A stretch of 29,109 nucleotides of DNA from Candidatus Yanofskybacteria bacterium RIFCSPHIGHO2_01_FULL_44_22 (GCA_001794205.1 MGJJ01000001.1:1-29109), one strand, 5' to 3'. Numbered from the stretch's first letter, positions 1 to 8,000 are shown. Notes: a model not told the origin generated them from the sequence alone. Translations and numbers: made by a program.

Positions 1-622
1 TGCGCGCGATAGCGCGAAAGACCAGACCTATTTTCTTTGGACTCTTACGCAAAAACATCTTGCGAAAACATTATTTCCGATAGGGGATTATATTAAACCG
101 GAGGTAAGGAAATTGGCGAAAAAATTCGGCTTGCCTAATCATGACAAAAAAGACAGCCAGGGAGTATGTTTTATCGGCCCGCTGAACATGAAAAACTTTT
201 TAAAAAATTACATCAAGCCGAAACCGGGCAAAATTTTTGATTTAAAAGGCAAAGAATTGGGACGACATGACGGTGTATATTACTATACCATCGGTCAAAG
301 ACATGGCTTGAATCTTGGTCTTGGCGGGGGGCCGTATTTTATTGTTGCCAAAGACATAAAGAAAAATATTATTTTCGTCGGAATGGAAAAAGACTTATCC
401 GGCAGAAAAGCTAAGATAACAAATATAAGCTGGATTACCGGCGCGCCGAAATTTCCGACGGAATTATTAGTCCGGACACGCTATCGCGCGCCGTTAAAAA
501 AAGCCATCCTCAAAAAGAACGGCGAACTCATCTTCAAACAGCCCGAGCGCGCCATTACCTCCGGCCAGTCGGCGGTGTTTTATCACGGCAAGGAAATGTT
601 GGGAGGGGGGATTATTGAATAA
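1..622 (+). CDS. mnmA: tRNA-specific 2-thiouridylase MnmA, C-terminal part (5' end outside window)
   Basis: MnmA activates U34 of Lys, Glu and Gln tRNAs with ATP and inserts sulfur in the cytoplasm. The reading frame is open from base 2, so the gene enters from the left edge; a TTG at 113 is internal, because the frame upstream already reads KDQTYFLWTL and LFPIGDYIKPEVRKLA, both family signatures. DSQGVCFIG carries the second catalytic cysteine (equivalent to E. coli Cys199). The central beta-barrel signature YYTIGQRHGL and the C-terminal GQSAVFY and GGGIIE motifs follow. The N-terminal PP-loop and the first catalytic cysteine lie outside the window. A 59-nt gap separates it from the convergent gpmI. 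Identification is by motif and is very secure. Confidence 0.95.
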   Translation, partial: ARDSAKDQTYFLWTLTQKHLAKTLFPIGDYIKPEVRKLAKKFGLPNHDKKDSQGVCFIGPLNMKNFLKNYIKPKPGKIFDLKGKELGRHDGVYYYTIGQRHGLNLGLGGGPYFIVAKDIKKNIIFVGMEKDLSGRKAKITNISWITGAPKFPTELLVRTRYRAPLKKAILKKNGELIFKQPERAITSGQSAVFYHGKEMLGGGIIE

Positions 623-681
623 CTCGTTAAATTGTGAGGCGCTTTGAAATATTGAAAAGGAAGGGGTAGGGGCGGAGCTTT

Positions 682-2232
682 CTACGGCACAATCTGTCCC
701 AGCAAACTGTCTCCGGTCATTTCGGAGGGTTTGGGAAGACCCAGCAGTTCTAAAACGGTAGGCGCGACATCGGAAAGAAAACCTGACGGCTTATCCATTG
801 ATGCCGTTATTTCTTCATCGGAGCGGACGCGTTCATATTCCCCGGCCACCAAATAAAACGGAATCGGATTTTGATTGTGTTCAGTTTCTTCTTCTCCCGT
901 GCCTTTATATACGAGAGCTTCGGCGTTTCCATGGTCTGCGGTAATCAGTAAAGCGCCGCCTGCTTCCAAAACCGCGTTTTTTATTTTACCAATCGCAGAA
1001 TCAACCGCCTCAATGCCCTGAACGACCTGCTCCAGTTTGCCGATATGCGCCATAACATCGGCGTTGGCGATGTTTAAAATAATAAAATCATAGGCGTTGT
1101 TTTTTATGCTCTCAACCACCTTGTCGGCTATTTCATTGGCTTGCATCGCCGGTTTTTCAAGATGATTTTTATCTGATTTGATAAAAACATCGGTTTCGCC
1201 TTCAAACGGCTTGTTATTCAAACAATTAAAGAAATAAGTGGCATGGGCGTATTTTTCCGTTTCGGCGATATGCAGCTGTTTTTTGCCATTTTTACTGATA
1301 ATTTCGGCAAGGCCGTTTTCTATTTTGGGAATGGAAAACGCGGCATTATAATCAGGCCCCTCAAGGTAGGGAGTAAACATCGCAACAAATAAATTTTGAA
1401 TCTTGGGTCTTTCAAAGCCGCTAAAATTATCTTCCGCAAAAGCTCTTGTTATTTGGCGCATGCTGTCTTCTCTGAAATTGAAAAATATCAAAGCGTCTTG
1501 CGCTTTGATTGTTCCCGACGAATCAATCACTGTCGCTGGAATTTCGGAATCGTGTAATCCGCCGGTATAATATTCATCCAATTTTTTATAAATATCCGAC
1601 GTTTCTTGACCCGCACCGGCCGTCATCAAATCATAGGTCATCTTGGTAAAATTCCAATTGTTATCTCTGTCCATGGCAAAGTTTCTTCCGATGACTGTGG
1701 CTATTTTACCGATTTCGGTTTTTATCAAATAATCTTCTAATTTTTTTATGAGAACGGGCGCTTCCTTAAGGCCGGAGTCCTTGCCGTCGGTAAATAAATG
1801 CAATTTGAGATTTTGAATGTTGTTTTTCTTGGCAAAATCCACAAGCGCGGTGAGGTGGTTGAAATAAGCGTGTACCGAACCGGAAGTAAGAAGTCCGGCC
1901 AAATGAAGAGTGGAACCGTTTTGTTTTACGTGGTTGACGGCTTTCAACAGGACCTCGTTATTGAAAAATTCGCCGTTATCAATTGCTTTGCTGATGCGGC
2001 TTAAATATTGGAAAACAACCCTGCCCGCGCCGGCGGTTAAATGGCCGACCTCGCTATTGCCCGGCTCTCCCCAGAGCATTCCTGACGCCACGCCGGAGGC
2101 CTGCAGAAGCAATGAAGGATAGTTTCTTTGAATTGCATCAAGATTGGGAGTTTTCGCGTTTAAAATGGCATTGCCGAATTTCTGCTTTGAATATCCCCAT
2201 CCGTCTAAAATTGTGAGAACGACAGGACGCAT
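682..2232 (-). CDS. gpmI: 2,3-bisphosphoglycerate-independent phosphoglycerate mutase
   Basis: This cytosolic metalloenzyme interconverts 3- and 2-phosphoglycerate in glycolysis. The 516-residue length is normal for the family. The alkaline-phosphatase-like half begins with LTILDGWG (metal ligand Asp10) and has the nucleophile in GNSEVGH (Ser60); the remaining metal sites are in IAETEKYAHATYFFN, NIANADVMAHIG and ITADHGNAE near the C-terminus. GRNFAMDRD matches the phosphate-binding loop. Oddities are DGKDSG instead of the usual DGRD, and FNFREDSMRQ where the family usually has FNFRPDRAxQ, so one expected substrate-contacting Arg is Ser. The ATG is chosen because a promoter-like TTTACA-17-TAAACT ends 7 nt before it, with no Shine-Dalgarno. 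It is transcribed divergently from rny. Confidence 0.95.
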   Translation of the reverse strand: MRPVVLTILDGWGYSKQKFGNAILNAKTPNLDAIQRNYPSLLLQASGVASGMLWGEPGNSEVGHLTAGAGRVVFQYLSRISKAIDNGEFFNNEVLLKAVNHVKQNGSTLHLAGLLTSGSVHAYFNHLTALVDFAKKNNIQNLKLHLFTDGKDSGLKEAPVLIKKLEDYLIKTEIGKIATVIGRNFAMDRDNNWNFTKMTYDLMTAGAGQETSDIYKKLDEYYTGGLHDSEIPATVIDSSGTIKAQDALIFFNFREDSMRQITRAFAEDNFSGFERPKIQNLFVAMFTPYLEGPDYNAAFSIPKIENGLAEIISKNGKKQLHIAETEKYAHATYFFNCLNNKPFEGETDVFIKSDKNHLEKPAMQANEIADKVVESIKNNAYDFIILNIANADVMAHIGKLEQVVQGIEAVDSAIGKIKNAVLEAGGALLITADHGNAEALVYKGTGEEETEHNQNPIPFYLVAGEYERVRSDEEITASMDKPSGFLSDVAPTVLELLGLPKPSEMTGDSLLGQIVP

Positions 2233-2239
2233 AACAATA

Positions 2240-2268
2240 AGTTTAAAGTCAAAAGTCCAAAGTGTAAA
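2240..2268 (-). promoter_or_regulatory. Putative promoter of gpmI (leaderless type)
   Basis: On the minus strand TTTACA (-35) and TAAACT (-10) are 17 nt apart. The -10 ends 7 nt before the gpmI ATG, so the predicted transcript start falls at or next to the start codon. No Shine-Dalgarno is visible. Confidence 0.5.
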
Positions 2269-2288
2269 GCAACAATTATCCGCTGAAT

Positions 2289-2317
2289 TTGCCAGAATTT
2301 TTAAATTTTGCTATACT
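2289..2317 (+). promoter_or_regulatory. Putative sigma-70-type promoter of rny
   Basis: TTGCCA (2289-2294) and TATACT (2312-2317) are separated by exactly 17 nt. This gives a leader of about 90 nt before the rny ATG, and the site is divergent from the gpmI promoter. Confidence 0.6.
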
Positions 2318-2412
2318 GATAATGTAAGTTGCTTTTAACCTTAGTTTGGTAATCTATATAAAGCCGTCTTTTGCCGACGACTTATACACGATGAACTTAA
2401 CTTCAAACCAAT

Positions 2413-3945
2413 ATGTTTTTAGGATTAGACCCTCGCATCGAGGCGGTTTTGGCGTTGTTTGCCGGTTTGACCGCCGGCTATTTAATCAGACAGCTCATAG
2501 CCAGCGTCAGGGTTAGTCAGGCCGAATCAAAAGCTCAAGCGCTTTTAGCCGACTCAAAATCAAAGTCTCAAGATATCCTTATTGAAGCCAAAAATAAGGC
2601 CATTAAGGTGCTCGAAGACGCCAAGAAAGAAGAAAAAGAAAGAAATGTCCAACTTGCCAGAATAGAAAATATTTTGACTCGCAAAGAAGGCGAGCTTGAG
2701 CAGAAAGAAAAAGAACTGGGAACCGAAAGAGAAAATCTCAAGTCAAAAGCAATAGAGCTGGTTTCCGTTAAAACTTCCCTTGAGCAGGACCGGCAAAAGC
2801 AGGTGGAAGAATTGGAGAGAATATCTCGGTTGAAGCAGGATGAAGCCAAACAAGAATTGATAAATAAAGTTGAGGAAGAATATAAAAACGAATTTTACGA
2901 GAAACTCATCAAACTCGAACGGCAAAACCGTGAAGAATTGGACAAAAAAGCCCGCGAAATTCTTACGACCGCCATTCAAAGGTATTCTTCTTCCCACATT
3001 GCCGATGCCACCACGACGGTTGTCAGTCTGCCTTCCGACGAAGTGAAAGGAAAAATCATCGGCAAAGAGGGGCGCAACATAAAGACCATCGAGCGTCTAA
3101 CCGGCGTGGATATTATTATTGACGATACGCCCGAGGCCTTGGTCGTATCCGGCTTTGACCCGGTAAGACGCCAGATAGCCAAGTTGGCGATAGATAAACT
3201 AATAGCTGACGGGCGCATTCATCCGGCAAAAATAGAAGAAACAGTTGAAAAAGCCCATAATGAAATCAACGAAAAAATAAAAGAAGCGGGCGAAGCGGCT
3301 TTATTTGAAATCGGCGCCGGAGCGGTGGACCCCAAATTGGTTTATCTGCTCGGCCGTCTGGCTTTTCGCACCAGTTTCGGTCAGAATGTTCTGCTTCACT
3401 CCATTGAAATGGCTCATGTCGCCGGAATGCTGGCCGCCGAACTCGGCGCCGATGTCGCTGTGGCCAAAAAAGGCGCCTTGTTTCACGACATCGGCAAAGC
3501 GGTAGACCACGAAGTCCAGGGCACCCACGTTGAAATAGGAAGAAAAATTCTGCAAAAATTCGGGATGGACGCAAAAGTTATTTTGGCCATGGAGGCTCAT
3601 CACGAAGAATATCCCTATGCCACCCTTGAATCACGCATTGTTCAAACGGCTGACGCCATTTCCGGAGCCCGGCCGGGAGCGCGGCGAGATACGGTTGAAA
3701 TCTATTTAAAACGGCTTGAGGACCTGGAAAGAATTGCCGGTTCGTTTGAAGGCGTGGAAAAATCATATGCCATTCAAGCCGGACGGGAATTGCGAATATT
3801 CGTTACGCCAATGAAAATTGACGATTTGGGAGCCATAAAATTAGCCAAAGACATATCCAGAAAAATTGAAGAAGAAATGAAATATCCCGGAGAAATCAAA
3901 GTAAACGTAATCAGGGAAACAAGAGCAATAGAATATGCCAGGTAG
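2413..3945 (+). CDS. rny: Ribonuclease Y
   Basis: RNase Y is a membrane-anchored endoribonuclease that starts mRNA decay. The 510-residue protein shows the full architecture: an N-terminal hydrophobic segment (about residues 9-30), a long charged coiled coil (about 35-190, rich in Glu, Lys and Gln), a KH RNA-binding domain (about 200-265) with GKIIGKEGRNIKTIE, and an HD phosphohydrolase domain with the metal-binding His-Asp at 358-359 in ALFHDIGKA, followed by the AMEAHHEEYPY, TADAISGARPGARR and SYAIQAGRE signatures. Its length is close to the usual 510-520. The ATG at 2413 begins just before the membrane segment; no strong Shine-Dalgarno is visible. HU follows after 113 nt, so the two may be co-transcribed. 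Confidence 0.96.
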   Translation: MFLGLDPRIEAVLALFAGLTAGYLIRQLIASVRVSQAESKAQALLADSKSKSQDILIEAKNKAIKVLEDAKKEEKERNVQLARIENILTRKEGELEQKEKELGTERENLKSKAIELVSVKTSLEQDRQKQVEELERISRLKQDEAKQELINKVEEEYKNEFYEKLIKLERQNREELDKKAREILTTAIQRYSSSHIADATTTVVSLPSDEVKGKIIGKEGRNIKTIERLTGVDIIIDDTPEALVVSGFDPVRRQIAKLAIDKLIADGRIHPAKIEETVEKAHNEINEKIKEAGEAALFEIGAGAVDPKLVYLLGRLAFRTSFGQNVLLHSIEMAHVAGMLAAELGADVAVAKKGALFHDIGKAVDHEVQGTHVEIGRKILQKFGMDAKVILAMEAHHEEYPYATLESRIVQTADAISGARPGARRDTVEIYLKRLEDLERIAGSFEGVEKSYAIQAGRELRIFVTPMKIDDLGAIKLAKDISRKIEEEMKYPGEIKVNVIRETRAIEYAR

Positions 3946-4010
3946 TATAAATCCACAATTTACTTGCATTTTCATTTAAAATCATAGAGAATGGATAAAT
4001 TAGACAAAAC

Positions 4011-4037
4011 CCCTCCTTCGCATAAAGCTTCGGAGGG
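4011..4037 (+). repeat. Palindromic element, family A copy 1 (upstream of HU)
   Basis: A CCCTCC / GGAGGG stem encloses the 15-nt core TTCGCATAAAGCTTC. The same core recurs at 17838-17852 with a different matching stem, and a variant lies at 12927-12956 inside alaS. This copy lies just ahead of the HU Shine-Dalgarno and could be read in a 25-codon frame starting at 3991. Confidence 0.7.
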
Positions 4038-4058
4038 CAAAAGAAGGGAGGTGCGCGT

Positions 4059-4337
4059 ATGGCAATAACAAAAATTAAGTTCGCCCAGAAATTAGCCGAT
4101 AAAATGGGTGTTTCCAAGAAACAAGGCCTTGAATGGCTTGATGCTTTTGTTGACGAGGTCACCAAAGCGTTAAGGTCGGGAGAGAAAGTTAATATCACCG
4201 GCTTCGGTATTTTTAAAGTTTCCGACAGGAAAGCCAGAGAAGGAAGAAACCCGAGAACGGGAGAAGCCGTTCATATTCCGGCTTCCAAGAAACCAAAGTT
4301 TACGGCCGGCAAAGTATTGAAAGAAGCCATCAAATAG
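4059..4337 (+). CDS. HU-family DNA-binding protein
   Basis: This small nucleoid protein binds and bends DNA as a dimer. The 92-residue length is typical. The N-terminal helical part (ITKIKFAQKLADKMGVSKKQ) leads into the beta-arm signature GFGIFKVSDRKAREGRNPRTGE, containing the conserved GxGxFxV and GRNPxTG motifs and the intercalating Pro, and the protein ends FTAGKVLKEAIK. The ATG has a strong Shine-Dalgarno (GGGAGGTG at 4046-4053). HU and IHF subunits are hard to tell apart by eye; HU is favoured because it is a lone gene with the HU-type arm. It is followed by two long palindromes that probably terminate transcription. Confidence 0.93.
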   Translation: MAITKIKFAQKLADKMGVSKKQGLEWLDAFVDEVTKALRSGEKVNITGFGIFKVSDRKAREGRNPRTGEAVHIPASKKPKFTAGKVLKEAIK

Positions 4338-4378
4338 GACTATTTGAAAAAAGATGCCGGCTGAATTCAGTCGGTGCA

Positions 4379-4414
4379 TCAATCAAAAACCCGCGGCCGC
4401 GGGTTTTTGATTGA
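4379..4414 (+). terminator. Perfect 36-bp palindrome, probable bidirectional terminator
   Basis: The 18-bp half-site reads TCAATCAAAAACCCGCGG and is followed with no spacer by its exact reverse complement. The GC-rich centre flanked by A and T tracts gives an intrinsic-terminator shape on both strands, downstream of HU. Confidence 0.7.
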
Positions 4415-4425
4415 AAATAAATCTT

Positions 4426-4460
4426 CCCCCATTAACGATGTTCGACATCGTTAATGGGGG
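4426..4460 (+). terminator. 16-bp perfect stem with 3-nt loop after HU
   Basis: CCCCCATTAACGATGT (4426-4441) pairs exactly with 4445-4460 around the loop TCG. The following tail is T-rich but broken (TTCTTGATTTTT). It may be a second terminator or an independent repeat; it lies 11 nt after the first palindrome. Confidence 0.5.
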
Positions 4461-4537
4461 TTCTTGATTTTTACTTGGCACAATGCTTTAATCTAAATTA
4501 AGTTCTTGACAATTTGTGAGGATAACGGAGGAAAATT

Positions 4538-5563
4538 ATGCGCCATCCGGACAGTTTGGGTAAAGTGGGCATCTTTGCCACCGGCGGGGGATTTCGTGTG
4601 GCGGTGCAGTTTGGATTTGTAAAAGAGTTAATACGCCGGGGGGTCAGAATTGACCATCTGGTCGGCGTTTCGGCTCCGGTTCTGCCTTTTGCCAAGCTTT
4701 CCGAGGCACAGTGCCAGGCGGAGCTGGCGCGCAAAGCGGAAGAAGTGGAGCAATTGCTTTTGGCCCTGGAACGGGCCGGTCCGCAGGCAGTTTTCCGTTT
4801 TTCAAAGTTTGACTTTGGCAAAAAACTGTTGTTTGCCGGAAAATCCCTGATGGATAAATCCGGACTGGAAAGCCTTTTGCGAAATTACAACCCCCGAAAA
4901 ACCATTACCTCGCCGATAGATTTTGATATTTGTGTTTTTGACCACGAAGACCGGACGCAGAAGATTTTTTCCAATCGCAACCTTCTTTTTCAGGAATACC
5001 ATGAAAAATGGCGTCAGTTATGCATAGCCTCCGCTAGTTTGCTGCCGTTCTTTGAGGCGTCGGTTGTGGACGGCAGGCGATATTCCGATGGCGGCTACAT
5101 CAACTTGAAACAAGTCGGGCGATGCGGATGCGACACCGTTTTTGTAATTTTTTCGCGGCCGAAACACTATAAGTCGATGGCTTTTTCGCCGGATAGTTTT
5201 CTGGCCAGGCGTTTTCCGTGGTTGCCGCTTTTTATGGAAGTGCACGAATCCGGTTTATATAAAATAGAAAGCGAAGAAGTCGCGCGTTTACGTGACCGGA
5301 TGGAATTAGACACCAAAAACCGGCTGTTGGCCAAATTGCGGGATGGTAATTGGCTTGTTCGTAAAATGATAAAATTGGCCGGAACAGGCTTATCGTATCT
5401 TTTCCAGGGAGCGACTAAACCGGTGAGGGTAGTGATTGTTTACGTTGAAAGGATTCCAGAAACGCTTACTGCAATAGATTTTGCCCCCGGCGACATCACT
5501 AAAGCGGTAAAACTGGGAACTGAATTAGCCAAGGACGAACTGCAAAAATTATTAAAGGATTGA
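4538..5563 (+). CDS. Patatin-like phospholipase family protein
   Basis: Patatins are Ser/Asp-dyad lipid acyl hydrolases. Visible family marks in this 341-residue protein are the N-terminal oxyanion loop ATGGGFRVAVQFGFVKEL, the nucleophile elbow LVGVSAP (Ser45) and the catalytic-Asp motif YSDGGYIN (Asp184). The elbow is GxSxP rather than the usual GxSxG, so catalysis is plausible but not certain. No signal peptide is seen and the protein is probably cytoplasmic or membrane-peripheral; the C-terminal 100 residues match nothing I recognise. The ATG has a strong Shine-Dalgarno (CGGAGGAAA, about 4525-4533). The gene is monocistronic, between the HU palindromes and its own terminator. Strong ribosome site and richer GC than neighbours may suggest acquisition. 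Confidence 0.8.
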   Translation: MRHPDSLGKVGIFATGGGFRVAVQFGFVKELIRRGVRIDHLVGVSAPVLPFAKLSEAQCQAELARKAEEVEQLLLALERAGPQAVFRFSKFDFGKKLLFAGKSLMDKSGLESLLRNYNPRKTITSPIDFDICVFDHEDRTQKIFSNRNLLFQEYHEKWRQLCIASASLLPFFEASVVDGRRYSDGGYINLKQVGRCGCDTVFVIFSRPKHYKSMAFSPDSFLARRFPWLPLFMEVHESGLYKIESEEVARLRDRMELDTKNRLLAKLRDGNWLVRKMIKLAGTGLSYLFQGATKPVRVVIVYVERIPETLTAIDFAPGDITKAVKLGTELAKDELQKLLKD

Positions 5564-5583
5564 GCCGGTACGGCCATAGGGCG

Positions 5584-5620
5584 AAGCCGCTTGGGGAATA
5601 TTTGTTCCACGCGGCTTTTT
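5584..5620 (+). terminator. Intrinsic terminator of the patatin-like gene
   Basis: AAGCCGC (5584-5590) pairs with GCGGCTT (5611-5617), with an extra inner GGAA/TTCC pairing, followed by a T5 run. Confidence 0.8.
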
Positions 5621-5668
5621 AATTTTAGCCGCCGGTCCACATCATTTATGACCGATTAGTGCGCAAGT

Positions 5669-5697
5669 TTGCTTATTTTTTTAAAGAGTAGTATATC
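5669..5697 (+). promoter_or_regulatory. Putative promoter of the secreted protein gene
   Basis: TTGCTT (5669-5674) and TATATC (5692-5697) are spaced 17 nt apart, which would give a leader of about 30 nt before the ATG at 5734. Confidence 0.45.
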
Positions 5698-5733
5698 CAA
5701 GATAAGCATCTTAACAAAAAAAGAGTGGGAAAT

Positions 5734-6867
5734 ATGCGAAGCATTATGGCGGTTGTTTTTGTAGTATTTTTTGCGGCTCTTCCTGTTGTTAACGCTTTGC
5801 CGGCCAGCGTGGCTTATTATGCGCTCAATGCGATGAGCGAAGCCCAAACGATGGAGGTTTGGTATTCACCCAATGGCGGGTCGAAAGATATGATTCGGCT
5901 GTTCCAGCATCCGGAAGAATGGGAAGCCTCAAGAAAACAAATTACTGTTTTCGGGTTTTTAGATCTGCATCTTGATGGCACCCCGGAAGGCATATACACC
6001 AGGGTCGGTCCCAATGTTTTGGCGAATTTTTTAAGCCAAAGCACCGTGCCTGGCGGGCCGTTCAAGTGGCTCAATGACCAGGGAATAAAAATCAATTTGG
6101 AATGCGGTGCTGTTAAAGCCTGGAGTTGCGACGACATTATGCGAGCGGTAAATCCGGTGCTTATAGCGATAGACAATGTTGTCAAGTACGGTGGACGAGT
6201 TGATTATATCACAATAGATGAGTCGTTTGCCGGCGGAATGCCAAAGCATTGGGATTGGGGACTGGATACTTGCAATTTTACGGAGGAGCAGGTTGCCGAT
6301 CAATTAAAAATTTTCGTGGATGCAATTCACGACAAATATCCGGATGTGCAAATCGGATTCTGGGAGCCTTGGCCTTATGTCAGCGAACTGCCCGACTATA
6401 GCACCAAAGAGATTCAGAGATTGTTGTTGCTCTTGAAAAGCAAGGGCGTACCGGTACCGTTTTTTTCTTTGGATTTTGATCATTTTTATGCCTGGCAACT
6501 GGGTCTGGATGTAAATGCAGAACTCCGAGACCTGCAACAATTTTGTCGCGACAATGAAATCAGCTTTGGAATAAACATCATCGGCGACGAAGGAAGCTCT
6601 AATGAAACCTACGCCTATGGTGTTGACCAGCCGACCATTGACGGTTGCGGCAAACAGCGCACACCGGCTATCGGGGCAATCCCATTGGCGGTGGAGCTGA
6701 AGTCGGCTGTGGGAATGCCGGACCGCCTGATGTTTGAAAGCTGGGTTGCTTATCCTCCGGCTTGCCCCATTGACCTGCGATTGTACCCCGAGAATTTGCC
6801 GGAATGGAATCCAGTTTCGCATACCGGGCTCATCCGGTACCTCGCGGAATATTTTCGGATTCCGTAA
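5734..6867 (+). CDS. Secreted protein of unknown function, possible TIM-barrel hydrolase fold
   Basis: I do not recognise the family. The start at ATG 5734 gives a clean signal peptide: MRS, a hydrophobic stretch to about residue 18, and a likely cleavage after VNA (residue 21); a GTG 9 nt upstream is less likely. The mature 356 residues contain short segments in which acidic or aromatic residues follow beta-strand-like runs: TVFGFLDLHLDG, YITIDESF, IGFWEPWPY, FFSLDFDHFY, GINIIGDEGSS and MFESWVAYPP. That rhythm is typical of (beta/alpha)8 glycosidase-like barrels with Glu/Asp catalytic residues, but this is inference. The gene stands alone between its own promoter-like site and a good terminator, and looks accessory. 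Confidence 0.75.
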   Translation: MRSIMAVVFVVFFAALPVVNALPASVAYYALNAMSEAQTMEVWYSPNGGSKDMIRLFQHPEEWEASRKQITVFGFLDLHLDGTPEGIYTRVGPNVLANFLSQSTVPGGPFKWLNDQGIKINLECGAVKAWSCDDIMRAVNPVLIAIDNVVKYGGRVDYITIDESFAGGMPKHWDWGLDTCNFTEEQVADQLKIFVDAIHDKYPDVQIGFWEPWPYVSELPDYSTKEIQRLLLLLKSKGVPVPFFSLDFDHFYAWQLGLDVNAELRDLQQFCRDNEISFGINIIGDEGSSNETYAYGVDQPTIDGCGKQRTPAIGAIPLAVELKSAVGMPDRLMFESWVAYPPACPIDLRLYPENLPEWNPVSHTGLIRYLAEYFRIP

Positions 6868-6888
6868 TTTTAATCCGAAAAAAAAGCC

Positions 6889-6921
6889 CCCTGTTGCCAA
6901 ACGGCAAGAGGGTTTTTATTT
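6889..6921 (+). terminator. Intrinsic terminator of the secreted protein gene
   Basis: CCCTGTTGCC (6889-6898) pairs with GGCAAGAGGG (6903-6912) with one mismatch around a 4-nt loop, and is followed by TTTTTATTTT. Confidence 0.8.
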
Positions 6922-6959
6922 TGTTTGGAATTGATATGTTAAACGAGGGGGTTCATCAA

Positions 6960-7961
6960 TCAAGGGAAAACAGAAAAATAAACAGTAATACCTCGTTTTA
7001 CGATTGGAATTTCTTGCTTAGAAACATAAAAGGTTGATTGAACTCCGGTTCCGGTGGTCCTGCCAAAAAATTTGAAAGGCAAAACATAATCGGCGCCCAA
7101 AGAAAGAACAGTATTCGTGCGCGGAATCATGGTGTTTTGGCGGCCGGAAAAATTTGCGGGTGGCGCGCCGACATAAAGGACAGAACCGGTGAACGTCAGT
7201 TCCCAACATATTTGCAGTTTGCCGGAAACCTCGCCGCCGTAAGCCGGAATGAACGCTTCCCTTAATTGGCCGACTCCGACTTGTTTTCCGCCGGAATATA
7301 CTTCCGCAGTCGTGGCGGCATAAATGGAACCGACTAATGCGCTTATCTGCGCTCTTGAACCGTTAAATTTCCCGAAAGCGGCATTAACCGAAAGAAATCC
7401 GGCGTGCCACTTGTCTACAGCGTAAACCTGCCAAAAATCATTTGTCGCAACTTCTTGTTTTTGATTAGCGTACCAATAACGAATACCGGCTCCAAAACCG
7501 ACACCGCCAATTTTCCGCAGGGTTTTCCCGGCGGATATTTTCGTTCCAAAATAATTGTTTTTGTTTTTTGGCGTGGACACTATTTGTCCAATCGCGAAGC
7601 CAGTGGTACTGTGCATGCCAGCGCCGGCAATAAAACCGGTTTGCCGCAATCTTTCGTTTTGCCGGGTGGGAGAATTCCATGGTTGCAATGAGGAAAATGC
7701 CGATACGCCGATGGTCAACGCGAATTCCCGTATTTTCTTTTTTGGCCAAATTTCCGATTGTGTCTGGGGTATTTCACGAGGTTGGGTTTGGGGCGAGGGC
7801 TTGCCCTGAGCGCCGTCAAAGGGCTGAGTCTGCGCGGCTGGCTGTGTCTGGGTAGCCGGCTTGTCCTGAACGAAGTTGAAGGGCTGTGTTTCTTGGGCGG
7901 ATAGGAATGAACTAAAAACAAGGAAAACAAATAAAAATGTTCCGAATCGTTTTTGGGTCAT
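6960..7961 (-). CDS. Exported beta-rich protein, outer-membrane-barrel-like, with in-frame palindromic repeat peptides
   Basis: The 333-residue product has a clear signal peptide (MTQKRFG, hydrophobic core, likely cleavage after LSA at residue 22). A Gln/Thr/Pro-rich linker of about 50 residues follows, containing two versions of the same peptide, PFNFVQDKP and PFDGAQGKP, each encoded by a family B palindromic element. From about residue 75 to the end the sequence alternates polar and hydrophobic/aromatic residues with many Gly and Tyr, as in transmembrane beta-strands, and ends in VYFSVFP. That resembles an outer-membrane barrel, which is unexpected if the cell lacks an outer membrane. No family is assigned. 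The ATG has a GAGGGG ribosome site. Confidence 0.75.
   Translation of the reverse strand: MTQKRFGTFLFVFLVFSSFLSAQETQPFNFVQDKPATQTQPAAQTQPFDGAQGKPSPQTQPREIPQTQSEIWPKKKIREFALTIGVSAFSSLQPWNSPTRQNERLRQTGFIAGAGMHSTTGFAIGQIVSTPKNKNNYFGTKISAGKTLRKIGGVGFGAGIRYWYANQKQEVATNDFWQVYAVDKWHAGFLSVNAAFGKFNGSRAQISALVGSIYAATTAEVYSGGKQVGVGQLREAFIPAYGGEVSGKLQICWELTFTGSVLYVGAPPANFSGRQNTMIPRTNTVLSLGADYVLPFKFFGRTTGTGVQSTFYVSKQEIPIVKRGITVYFSVFP
7799..7828 (-). repeat. Palindromic element, family B, in frame in the beta-rich protein
   Basis: Read on the minus strand, a GCCCT ... AGGGC stem surrounds TTGACGGCGCTC. It encodes PFDGAQGKP in the linker of the exported protein and matches elements in alaS and rpsI. Confidence 0.75.
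7858..7886 (-). repeat. Palindromic element, family B, diverged copy in the beta-rich protein
   Basis: This is a diverged copy of the element about 30 nt away, encoding PFNFVQDKP; its stem is weaker. Confidence 0.6.
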
Positions 7962-8000
7962 AATCCCCTCGTTTTAAATGAGCAATGTTACTGCCTTGAC

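Noticed and set aside
6304..6900. 198-codon minus-strand frame opposite the secreted protein
   Set aside because: The plus-strand gene has a signal peptide, promoter and terminator; the antisense product shows no recognisable pattern and would cross the terminator.
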